Assembly (NCBI GenBank): GCA_963703325.1
Contig: OY969805.1
Span: 2,852,001 to 2,916,000, forward strand
DNA from: Aquilonibacter sp963703325
Lineage (GTDB): Bacteria; Vulcanimicrobiota; Vulcanimicrobiia; Vulcanimicrobiales; Vulcanimicrobiaceae
DNA length: 64,000 bases
Direction of reading: 5' to 3'
The translations under genes and the position numbers were made by a program. Every line of letters starts with the position of its first letter. Within the stretch, counting starts at the first letter, position 1. Positions 25,338 to 32,940 of this stretch are shown piece after piece. The notes beneath the pieces are model-generated. The model searched no databases. It worked only from the letters and a program-made list of their open reading frames with translations, and had not been told where the DNA came from.

Positions 25338-25829
25338 ATGAGAATCGGATTACTTTGCACGATCATAATCTTTACGATGGTGCCGTCCCTAAGCATGAGC
25401 GCCGAACGTGATAGCGCGATCATTCGCAATTCGGGTTCTACCAACACCAGCGGCTACACGATCACGGTCTGGTCCGATGCGACCGGCAGCGTGGATGTCG
25501 CGGGCAAAACTAGTACCTTTGTACTACAGCGCGATCTCGACGCGCGCTTTTTTACCGACGTACACGCTGCGACTGCGTCCACTGATGCGGTGCCGGAACA
25601 TCATTGTATGAAGAGTGCCTCGTTCGGCACGCGAACCACCGTGCAGTGGCAGGCTTGGACGTCGCCCGATCTGCAATGCCCGCCCCTCTCCCCGAGTCTG
25701 GGGGCGCTTGCTCGTGATGTCAACGCAATCGAGTCGGCGGCCGGCATCATGGGCGGACCGCATCGCATCGGGCTTCCGCCCAGCCTGCGCAAGATTCCGT
25801 CCGCGACCCCCGAAGTGCAGCCGACGTGA
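25338..25829 (+). CDS. Small secreted protein of unknown function
   Basis: From ATG 25338 (GGAG just upstream) the product has 163 residues with a signal peptide (MRIGLLCTIIIFTMVPSLSM). The mature part contains SGYTITVWSDATGSVDVAG and a pair of Cys residues around HHCMKSAS and DLQCPP, suggesting a disulfide-bonded periplasmic domain. A longer frame upstream lies in the divergent gap and is not needed. It is the first plus-strand gene facing the lipoprotein at 23467-25260 and overlaps the next gene by 4 bases. Confidence 0.6.
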   Translation: MRIGLLCTIIIFTMVPSLSMSAERDSAIIRNSGSTNTSGYTITVWSDATGSVDVAGKTSTFVLQRDLDARFFTDVHAATASTDAVPEHHCMKSASFGTRTTVQWQAWTSPDLQCPPLSPSLGALARDVNAIESAAGIMGGPHRIGLPPSLRKIPSATPEVQPT

Positions 25830-26446
25830 AGTACCCAGTTCTGATGCTCGCCGCCGTCGCTCTGTTCGGCGCGGCGCCCGATCCGCAAGCTCCGACACCG
25901 CCGCCGACACCGCCGCCGCTTACCAGCACGCAAGCGTCACCCGCGGCGGATGCCCCGGCGAGTGCGAACGCGCCCGAAGCAACTCCGACGCCGAATCTCG
26001 ACAACATCTTCGCCACGCCGAAGCCCTCGAGAGGCAAGCATTCCGATGCGAACGCAACGCCGTCGCCGCCGCCGGTGACGCGCAAAGGTCTCGACGGCGT
26101 ATGGGAACTGCAAATTCAACGCGGACCCAAGACCGAATACGAGCACATGAATCTGGTGCAAACCGGTACGAACATCGCTGGCACGTTTTTAACCAAAGAC
26201 AAGAAGCGGTATCCGGTCACCGGTGCGGTCGACGGGCAAAGCAACGTTCGACTCGTTGTCTCACTCGCCGACGGCACGACGATTCTGCTCGAGGCTCGCC
26301 TCGACGGGACGACCGACATGCTCGGAATGTTCACCGATGCGCAAGAACGCGTACCGTTCACCGCAGCGTATCGTCCCAAAGAGAAGTGGATCGATAACGT
26401 CAACGCGACGCCGGGCGGACTCGGCGGAGGCAGCGGACCGCCCTAA
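25826..26446 (+). CDS. Secreted protein with proline-rich linker and small beta domain
   Basis: The 206-residue protein starts at GTG 25826 within the previous stop (GTGA). It has a signal peptide (about 1-16), a Pro/Ala/Thr-rich linker (about 18-85), and a C-terminal domain with GLDGVWELQIQRG, NLVQTGTNIAGTF and DGTTILLEARLDG. This pattern resembles lipocalin-like or extracellular beta-barrel domains that follow W-x-L motifs. It ends 24 bases before the MetY-like gene and may share its promoter. Confidence 0.58.
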   Translation: MKYPVLMLAAVALFGAAPDPQAPTPPPTPPPLTSTQASPAADAPASANAPEATPTPNLDNIFATPKPSRGKHSDANATPSPPPVTRKGLDGVWELQIQRGPKTEYEHMNLVQTGTNIAGTFLTKDKKRYPVTGAVDGQSNVRLVVSLADGTTILLEARLDGTTDMLGMFTDAQERVPFTAAYRPKEKWIDNVNATPGGLGGGSGPP

Positions 26447-26470
26447 GCACCCGCCGAAGCGGTAGAGACC

Positions 26471-27730
26471 ATGCAAGACCGCAGTTTCGGCTTCGCCACA
26501 CGCGCAATCCACGCGGGCACGCCGCCCGATCCGACGACCGGCTCGCGCACCATGCCCATCTACCAAACCGCCGCCTACGTGTTCGGCACCACCGAACAGG
26601 CCGCGGAACTTTTCCAGTTGCGCAGCTACGGCCACATCTATAGCCGCATCAGCAACCCCACCGTTGCGGCGTTCGAGGAACGAATGGCGTCGCTCGAAGG
26701 CGGGTTGGGCGCGATCGCGTTTTCGAGCGGGCTTGCCGCACAGCTCTGCACCGTCCTTGCGCTTGCGCAGGCGGGCGATCACATCGTCAGCTCGCAAAAC
26801 ATCTATGGCGGTACGATCACGCAGTTTACCGTTACGCTGCGACGCATGGGCATCGAAACGAGCTTTGCCCCCGTTCACGATTACGATGCGCTCGAAGCGG
26901 CGATCCGCCCGAATACCAAACTGCTCTTTGCCGAGACGATCGGCAATCCGTCGGGAACGCTTGCCGATCTCGACGCGCTCGCGAAGCTTGCGCACAAGCA
27001 CGGCATCCCGCTTGTCGTTGACAACACCTTCGCCTCACCCTATCTCTGCCGTCCGATCGAGCACGGCGCCGACATCGTGGTGCACTCGGCAACCAAGTTC
27101 ATCAGCGGACACGGCACGACGATGGGCGGCGTAATGATCGACGGCGGGCACTTTGATTACGGAAGCGGCAAGTTTCCGCTGCTCTCGGACGCGAGTCCCG
27201 GCTATCACAACAAGGTCTTCACCGAGACATTTGGCGAGTACGCGCTCCTGATGCGCGGGCGCGCCGAAGTGTTGCGCGACGTCGGTGCGCAGATGTCGCC
27301 GATGGACGCGTGGATTTTGTTGCTTGGGCTCGAGACCTTGCCGCTGCGCATGGACGCGCACGTGCGCAACGCGAAAGCGATCGCCGCGTACCTCGACGCA
27401 CGGCCCGAGGTCGAATGGGTGCGCCCGCCGGACTTGGGCTCGATTTTCACCTTCGGCATCCGCGGCGGCCGCGATGCCGGCCGGCGCTTCATCGACGCGC
27501 TCGAGCTGTGGAGCCACCTGGCCAATGTCGGCGACGCGAAGTCGCTGGTGATTCATCCTGCGTCCACAACGCACTCGCAATTAAATGATGACGAGATGGG
27601 CAAGGCCGGCGTCGCGCCCGAAGCGATTCGCCTCTCCGTTGGGCTCGAAGACGTCGCCGATCTGACCTGGGATCTGGGCAACGCGCTCGAAGCCTCGCAG
27701 CGCGGCGTACTGGCGGAGTCGGCGCGATGA
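26471..27730 (+). CDS. metY: O-acetylhomoserine sulfhydrylase-type (MetY) PLP enzyme
   Basis: This is a 419-residue Cys/Met-metabolism PLP enzyme. The PLP lysine is Lys209 in HSATKFISGHG, and substrate-phosphate residues lie in YGHIYSRISNPT (about 53-64) and the SSGLAA turn. The C-terminal GLEDVADLTWDLGNAL is typical of O-acetylhomoserine aminocarboxypropyltransferases. It would make homocysteine from O-acetylhomoserine and sulfide. It starts the tightly coupled six-gene operon and overlaps the CoA-binding gene by 4 bases (ATGA). Here it may supply sulfur or a specialised amino acid rather than bulk methionine. Confidence 0.88.
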   Translation: MQDRSFGFATRAIHAGTPPDPTTGSRTMPIYQTAAYVFGTTEQAAELFQLRSYGHIYSRISNPTVAAFEERMASLEGGLGAIAFSSGLAAQLCTVLALAQAGDHIVSSQNIYGGTITQFTVTLRRMGIETSFAPVHDYDALEAAIRPNTKLLFAETIGNPSGTLADLDALAKLAHKHGIPLVVDNTFASPYLCRPIEHGADIVVHSATKFISGHGTTMGGVMIDGGHFDYGSGKFPLLSDASPGYHNKVFTETFGEYALLMRGRAEVLRDVGAQMSPMDAWILLLGLETLPLRMDAHVRNAKAIAAYLDARPEVEWVRPPDLGSIFTFGIRGGRDAGRRFIDALELWSHLANVGDAKSLVIHPASTTHSQLNDDEMGKAGVAPEAIRLSVGLEDVADLTWDLGNALEASQRGVLAESAR

Positions 27731-28212
27731 TTTTGGAGACGCCCGTGCAGCGCCGCGAGCTCCTCGAACGTTCCAAGACCGTCGCGGTGGTCGGCGCATC
27801 GAACAATCCGATGCGTCCGAGCTACACGGTCTTCTCCTACCTGCGCACGCAGCATCACTTTGATATCGCGGCTATCAACCCGACGATCCACGACATCGAC
27901 GGCGTGCCCGCCTATCCGTCGCTCACCGCCTACGCGCAGGCGCACGGCGCACCCGACATCGTCGACGTCTTTCGTAAACCAAGCGAGGTCGTTTCGCTGG
28001 TTACTGAGGCGATCGCGGTCGGCGCCAAGGCGATTTGGTTTCAATATGGTGTGATTAACGAGGAAGCCATCGCGCTGGCCGATAAGGCAGGCCTTGACGT
28101 CGTCGTGGACCGTTGCATGAAGGTCGAGAGCGCGCGGTTCAACGGCGGTCTTTCGATGACCGGCCTCAACTCGGGTATCATCACCAGCCGCCGAAGCGAG
28201 ACGCACGCGTGA
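27727..28212 (+). CDS. CoA-binding (YccU-type Rossmann) protein
   Basis: The 161-residue protein is a stand-alone CoA-binding domain of the succinyl-CoA-synthetase alpha type: TVAVVGASNNPMRPSY (about 18-33), IVDVFRKPSEV, AIWFQYGVINEEA and the conserved end VVDRCMKVESARF. Such proteins bind CoA or acyl-CoA but lack catalytic domains. Placement between MetY and the LuxE-like enzyme, with 4-base overlaps on both sides, suggests it presents or senses an acyl-CoA used by the pathway. Confidence 0.87.
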   Translation: MILETPVQRRELLERSKTVAVVGASNNPMRPSYTVFSYLRTQHHFDIAAINPTIHDIDGVPAYPSLTAYAQAHGAPDIVDVFRKPSEVVSLVTEAIAVGAKAIWFQYGVINEEAIALADKAGLDVVVDRCMKVESARFNGGLSMTGLNSGIITSRRSETHA

Positions 28213-29324
28213 ATTACAACGACGAAGCCTACCGCCTCGATGCCGAGATCTTCACCGCGATCCAGCGCTGGCATGACTACGATCAAGACATTTCCGATCA
28301 GGCCTTCAACGATCTCGCGCTGCGGATCTTCGCGCATCAGCTCCGCTACAACGAACCGTACGCGCGCTATTGTCAAACACAGGGCGTCACGTTGGATCAA
28401 TTCCCTAGTAGCTGGGAGGCCATACCCCCGATTCCGAGCGCGGCATTCAAAGAAGCCGCGCTTGCTACATTTCCGCCCGCCCAGGCGGAACTGAGCTTCG
28501 CGACGAGCGGCACGACCGCCGGCGAGAGCGGCCGCCATTATATGGAAAACGGCAAGCTCTACGATGCTGCGCTCCTGGCCGGGTTCGATCACTTCATCCT
28601 GCCCGATCACATGCGTTTGCGCTATATCAATCTGGTGCCCAATCCGGCGCAGCAACCGCACTCGTCGCTGGGCTACATGCTCGCACGGGTGAGCGAGCTG
28701 CGCGGCGACGGCGCGACCGCTTGGTATCTCGACGGTGACAAACTCAACATCGATGCGCTCATCGGCGATCTCGAGGCGGCGGTCGAGCACGATCGTCCGG
28801 TCTGCATCGCGACGACCGCATTTGCGCTCGTCCACGTGCTCGACGCCCTGCACGAGCGGCACCGCTACTTCGCCCTGCCCAACGGGTCGCGCGTGATGGA
28901 AACCGGCGGTTTCAAGGGACGCTCGCGCGTCGTCGATCGCGACGACCTCTACGCGCGCACGGCCGAACGCTTTGGGATGACCAACTGCGCGATCGTAGCC
29001 GAATACGGCATGACCGAGCTGACCTCGCAATATTACGACGACGTGATGCTCCAAGGACACGATCACGAGCACGCCTCGGTGCGCTACAAAGTTTCGCCGC
29101 CGTGGCTGCGCGCGCGCGTCGTGGGACCCGACGGATTCACGCTGCCGCTCGGCGTTGTCGGCGCGCTGGTGCACGTCGATCTCGCCAATCGCGCGTCGTG
29201 CATCGCGATTGGAACTGAAGATTTGGGCGTGCGCTTCGATGAGGGCTTGGTGCTGATCGGGCGCGAGTCCGGTGCGGCGTTGCGCGGCTGTTCGCTCTCC
29301 GCCGAGGAACTGCTGGTTCGATGA
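28209..29324 (+). CDS. LuxE-family acyl-protein synthetase
   Basis: The 371-residue protein from GTG 28209 (GTGA overlap) belongs to the LuxE/adenylating family. The nucleotide loop FATSGTTAGESGRHYME lies near residue 98. The C-terminal part has NRASCIAIGTEDLG and ends with GCSLSAEELLVR. Cys361 is ten residues from the end, where LuxE carries its acyl thioester. In luminous bacteria LuxE adenylates fatty acids and passes the acyl group to LuxC. No luxA, luxB or luxD lies nearby. The acid substrate here is unknown. Confidence 0.82.
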   Translation: MNYNDEAYRLDAEIFTAIQRWHDYDQDISDQAFNDLALRIFAHQLRYNEPYARYCQTQGVTLDQFPSSWEAIPPIPSAAFKEAALATFPPAQAELSFATSGTTAGESGRHYMENGKLYDAALLAGFDHFILPDHMRLRYINLVPNPAQQPHSSLGYMLARVSELRGDGATAWYLDGDKLNIDALIGDLEAAVEHDRPVCIATTAFALVHVLDALHERHRYFALPNGSRVMETGGFKGRSRVVDRDDLYARTAERFGMTNCAIVAEYGMTELTSQYYDDVMLQGHDHEHASVRYKVSPPWLRARVVGPDGFTLPLGVVGALVHVDLANRASCIAIGTEDLGVRFDEGLVLIGRESGAALRGCSLSAEELLVR

Positions 29325-30544
29325 ACGCGCTTCGCGCCGTGCCGGCACGAGGGATCGTGCGCGCGGTCGCGGATGCCGCTGCGCGCTGGGCTGACGCCGA
29401 CTTCCCTCCTCGCGTTCGTCTTCTCAACCGCGTCGTCGAACGCACCGGCTACACGATGCCGGTGGTTGAATACGCGCTCGATCAACTCTTCGAGTCGCTC
29501 AGCGCCGATGCGCTCGAAGCCACAATTGCGGGCGAACTCGGTTCACTCGAAGTCCTCGACGGCTTTGCGCTGCGCCCCGGACGTCCGCGAGCGCGCGCAT
29601 TGCCGGTCGGCAGCGTCTGCGTCATTTCGAGCCGCACCACGATCGGTGTCGCGATCGTGCCCGCGATCTTCGCGCTGTGCGCGAAATGCGACGTGCTGGT
29701 CAAAGATCGTGAAGACGGTCTGGTCCGCGCATTTTTTGCGACGCTCGCCGAGGAGCTCGAGGCCTTCGCCGAAGCGGCGCGCGCGCAAACCTGGGAAGGC
29801 GAGAGCGATTCACTCAATATCGGCAGCTTCGATGCGATCGTGGCCTTCGGCAGCGACGCAACGCTGACACGCATTGCCGCGTCAACCCAAGGCGGAACGC
29901 GCTTCATCGGGTTCGGCTCACGTGCGAGCATCGGGTACGTCGCGCGCGAAGAACTCCGCGACACGATGCACGCGAAAGCGCTCGCGGCCGGTGCCGCGCG
30001 GGATGTCGTGCTGTATGAAACCGAAGGCTGCCTTTCATTGCACGCGCTCTTCGTCGAGCGCCGCGGCAGCGTGGAACCGGCAACATTCGCCAAACTCGTC
30101 GCCGAGGAAGTCGAGCGCGCATCGGTCGAGTTCCCGCCCGGCTTGCGCGATGCGCGGGCGAGTGCCCGTATCGCAAACGCACGCAACTTAGCCGCGTTTC
30201 GTTCAGCGGCCGGGAGCGGCAGCGTCTTCTCCGACGCGCGCGGTTCGTATCTGACCGTGCTCGATCCGCCGGAAAGCGAACCGCCGGCCTTTTTGCCGCG
30301 TGCGATTGCGGTGCATGCAGTCGACAATCCGAGCGACGCGATTACCTACCTCGCGCGGCATGACGTTCCGGTGGAGGCGGTCGCGATCGCCGGCAAGCGC
30401 GAGGACCTGCGCAGCTTCGCGATCGAAATCGGCGCGCACCGCATCGCGCGCTTCGGCGATCTGCAGCGGCCACCCATCGGTGGGAATCACGGCGGCCGCT
30501 CGCGCATCGCCGACTTCATCACCTGGATCACCGACGAGCGCTGA
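29321..30544 (+). CDS. LuxC-family acyl-CoA/acyl-enzyme reductase
   Basis: This is a 407-residue aldehyde-dehydrogenase-fold reductase of the LuxC family. Cofactor-binding features include PVGSVCVISSRTTIG (about 95-109) and FGSDATLTRIA. The catalytic cysteine is probably Cys237 in YETEGCLSLHALFVER. It would accept the acyl group from the adjacent LuxE-like protein and reduce it with NADPH to an aldehyde. It is shorter than luminescence LuxC (about 480 aa). ATG 29321 overlaps the luxE-like stop (ATGA). Confidence 0.83.
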   Translation: MNALRAVPARGIVRAVADAAARWADADFPPRVRLLNRVVERTGYTMPVVEYALDQLFESLSADALEATIAGELGSLEVLDGFALRPGRPRARALPVGSVCVISSRTTIGVAIVPAIFALCAKCDVLVKDREDGLVRAFFATLAEELEAFAEAARAQTWEGESDSLNIGSFDAIVAFGSDATLTRIAASTQGGTRFIGFGSRASIGYVAREELRDTMHAKALAAGAARDVVLYETEGCLSLHALFVERRGSVEPATFAKLVAEEVERASVEFPPGLRDARASARIANARNLAAFRSAAGSGSVFSDARGSYLTVLDPPESEPPAFLPRAIAVHAVDNPSDAITYLARHDVPVEAVAIAGKREDLRSFAIEIGAHRIARFGDLQRPPIGGNHGGRSRIADFITWITDER

Positions 30545-30558
30545 GGACGGACCAGCGC

Positions 30559-31842
30559 ATGCAGGACGACCTCGAACGCATCGTGGGCGATGTCCCCGGT
30601 CCGAACACGCGCGCGCTCACCGCGCCGCTGCGCGCGCACGAATCGCGCAACGTCACCTATGTCGGCGACGACTTCCCGGTGTTTTGGAAGTCGGCGAGCG
30701 GTGCGACGGTTGAAGACGTCGACGGCAATCGCTACATCGACTTGACGGCGGCCTTCGGCGTGGCTGCCGTCGGGCACAGCAATCCCGCGGTTGCCGCGGC
30801 GATTGCGGAACAAGCCGCAACGCTCATGCACGGCATGGGCGACGTGCACCCGACGGCGGTGCGCACCGAATTGCTCGAGCGCCTCTCGCGCATCTTGCCG
30901 AGCGGTTTGACCAAGACGTTCTTGGCAACGACCGGCTCCGAGGCGGTCGAAGCCGCGCTCAAGACCGCGGTGGTCGCGACCGGCAAGCATCGTTTCGTGG
31001 CCTACCACGGCGCGTATCACGGCCTGTCGCTTGGCGCGCTCGAGATCAGCGGCATTCCGAAATTCACGCAACCGTTTGCGCCGCTCGTCGCCGACGTTGC
31101 GCTGCGACTTGATTATCCCGACGCACTGACGACGACCACGAAGGCGGCCATCGAAGCGCTGCGCGCGGCGCTCGACCCACACGACGACATCGCGGCGATT
31201 GTGATCGAACCGATCCAAGGCCGTGGCGGCTGTATCGTGCCGCCCAACGGGTATCTCGCGGGATTGCGCGCGTACTGCGATGCGCGCGGCATCCTGCTGA
31301 TCTTCGATGAGATCTACACCGGCTTTGGACGCACCGGCAACTGGTTTGCCTGCGAGCACGATCATACGATTCCCGACATCATCTGCATCGGCAAAGCGAT
31401 GGGCGGCGGGTTTCCGATCAGCGCGATGGTCGCGCGCGCGGGCGTGATGGACGCGTGGCCGGCGTCGACCGGCGAGTCGTTGCACACCTCGACCTATCTC
31501 GGCAATCCGATGGGGTGTGCCGCCGCGCTCGCAACGATCGGCGAACTCGAACGGCTGACACTACCGGCGCAGGCACGCGAACTCGGCGAACTGATCGAGA
31601 AACGGCTACAGGCGCTGCTGGAGCATCCAAGTGTGGTTGCGCTCCGCGGGCGCGGCGCCATGTGGGGATTGCAACTGCGCAGCGCGGCCGAGACCGACCG
31701 CGTGGTCAAAGCCGCGCTCGGGCGCGGCGTCATTCTGCTGCAAGCCGGACCGCAAGGCGACGTGCTCTCGATCACGCCGCCGCTCGTCATCTCACCCTTG
31801 CAACTGCATCGAGCACTCGAATTGATCAAGGACGTGCTATGA
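30559..31842 (+). CDS. Class III (omega-type) aminotransferase
   Basis: The 427-residue PLP enzyme has the PLP lysine Lys279 in CIGKAMGGGFP and the fold-I signature LLIFDEIYTGFGRTG (about 247-260), plus ATTGSEAVEAALK. Class III enzymes transfer amino groups to aldehydes and omega-keto compounds (GABA, ornithine, taurine-type amines). Sitting 14 bases after the LuxC-like reductase, it is well placed to convert the aldehyde made there into a primary amine. Substrate is not visible from sequence. Confidence 0.9.
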   Translation: MQDDLERIVGDVPGPNTRALTAPLRAHESRNVTYVGDDFPVFWKSASGATVEDVDGNRYIDLTAAFGVAAVGHSNPAVAAAIAEQAATLMHGMGDVHPTAVRTELLERLSRILPSGLTKTFLATTGSEAVEAALKTAVVATGKHRFVAYHGAYHGLSLGALEISGIPKFTQPFAPLVADVALRLDYPDALTTTTKAAIEALRAALDPHDDIAAIVIEPIQGRGGCIVPPNGYLAGLRAYCDARGILLIFDEIYTGFGRTGNWFACEHDHTIPDIICIGKAMGGGFPISAMVARAGVMDAWPASTGESLHTSTYLGNPMGCAAALATIGELERLTLPAQARELGELIEKRLQALLEHPSVVALRGRGAMWGLQLRSAAETDRVVKAALGRGVILLQAGPQGDVLSITPPLVISPLQLHRALELIKDVL

Positions 31843-32876
31843 AGACTTATCGCATTGGCATCAGCGGCGCCGGATTCGGCGTCAAAGCGCATCTCCCGGC
31901 CCTGCTCGCGAACAAACGGTTTGAGGTGGTCGCTCTCGCATCGCCGTCGAGCGCGAAAGCGATCGCCGCCGAACGCAAGATTCCGCACGCCTACGCGAGC
32001 GCGCAGGACATGATCGCCGGCTGCGAACTCGATGCCATCACCATCGCGTCGCCGCCGTTTACGCATCGCGATGCGGTCCTCGCTGCACTCGATGCCGGCT
32101 TGCACGTGATCTGCGAAAAGCCGTTTGCCCTCAACGTCGAGGAAGCCGAAGAGATGGTCGCGGCGTCACGCGACGCGGGCACGGCGTGCGGCATCGCGCA
32201 CGAGTTTCGCTTCGTACCGCAGCGCCAAGCGATCAAAGAACTCATCGTCAACGGGCATCTCAAGCCGCTGCGCGAGGTCGAAATCACCCACCTGACGACC
32301 TTCCTGCGCGAGGATTCCACCGTCCGGCAACGCGGTTGGTGGTTCGAACGCGACAAGGGCGGTGGCATGGCCAATGCCATCTTCTCGCACCTGATCGATA
32401 GTTCGAACTGGGCCGTCGGGCGGCCACCGCACAAGACCTACGGCTTTTTACGCACCGCCAATAAGACGCGCCACGACGATCGCGGCGAATTCATCAGCAC
32501 CGTCGATGACGGCTGCTTCGCGCTGCTGGATTACGGCGACGGCCTCGTTGCCCGGTTGACGACCGATGCGACGGAGATCGTCGAGTCCTTCACCTTTGCC
32601 GTCCACGCCGAGAACCGCACCGCGGTCGCCAGCGGCCCCAACGCTGTCGACAACGCGCTCTACAGCATCGACGCCGACGAAACCAACGAGTTGCAATGCA
32701 AGCCGTCGCCATACGCCAAGTTCGCAAGCGTGTTAGCGAACGTCCCGTATCTGATGGAGCTCTACGACGAATTCGTCAAGCAGATCGAGACCGGCGAGAG
32801 CGCGCTCCCGACGTTTCAAGAAGGCCTCGAAACCCAACGTGTGCTCGCCGCCATCGGCTACTCGTATCCCAGCTGA
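31839..32876 (+). CDS. Gfo/Idh/MocA-family NAD(P)-dependent oxidoreductase
   Basis: The 345-residue protein from ATG 31839 has an N-terminal Rossmann domain (YRIGISGAGFGVKAHLPALL), the signature HVICEKPFALNVEEAEEM (about 87-104) and a C-terminal beta-sheet domain with WWFERDKGGGMANAIFSHLID. Family members oxidise or reduce sugars, inositols or imines with NAD(P). A long frame upstream of this ATG is inside the aminotransferase gene and not real. It closes the six-gene operon with an ATGA overlap. It may reduce an imine or process the amine product; this is inference. Confidence 0.88.
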   Translation: MKTYRIGISGAGFGVKAHLPALLANKRFEVVALASPSSAKAIAAERKIPHAYASAQDMIAGCELDAITIASPPFTHRDAVLAALDAGLHVICEKPFALNVEEAEEMVAASRDAGTACGIAHEFRFVPQRQAIKELIVNGHLKPLREVEITHLTTFLREDSTVRQRGWWFERDKGGGMANAIFSHLIDSSNWAVGRPPHKTYGFLRTANKTRHDDRGEFISTVDDGCFALLDYGDGLVARLTTDATEIVESFTFAVHAENRTAVASGPNAVDNALYSIDADETNELQCKPSPYAKFASVLANVPYLMELYDEFVKQIETGESALPTFQEGLETQRVLAAIGYSYPS

Positions 32877-32886
32877 CAAAGTGACC

Positions 32887-32936
32887 GTCCCTCGACTACG
32901 TTCGCTTCGCTCTCTAGGCTCGGGATGACAAAGGTG
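32887..32936. repeat. Dispersed repeat copy 2
   Basis: This copy reads GTCCCTCGACTACGTTCGC ... CTCGGGATGACAAAGGTGG and resembles the copy at 19632-19680. It fills the gap between two convergent genes, 10 bases after the oxidoreductase stop and just before the stop of the aspartyl-protease gene. Confidence 0.55.
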
Positions 32937-32940
32937 GGAT

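Noticed and set aside
28041..29348. Long open frame on the minus strand over the LuxE-like gene
   Set aside because: High GC makes long opposite frames common. It shows no family motif, while the plus-strand gene has clear LuxE motifs and coupled starts.
26471..32876. Bioluminescence (lux) operon
   Set aside because: LuxE- and LuxC-like genes are present but no luciferase, luxD thioesterase or flavin reductase; gene neighbours point to amine or sulfur metabolism instead.
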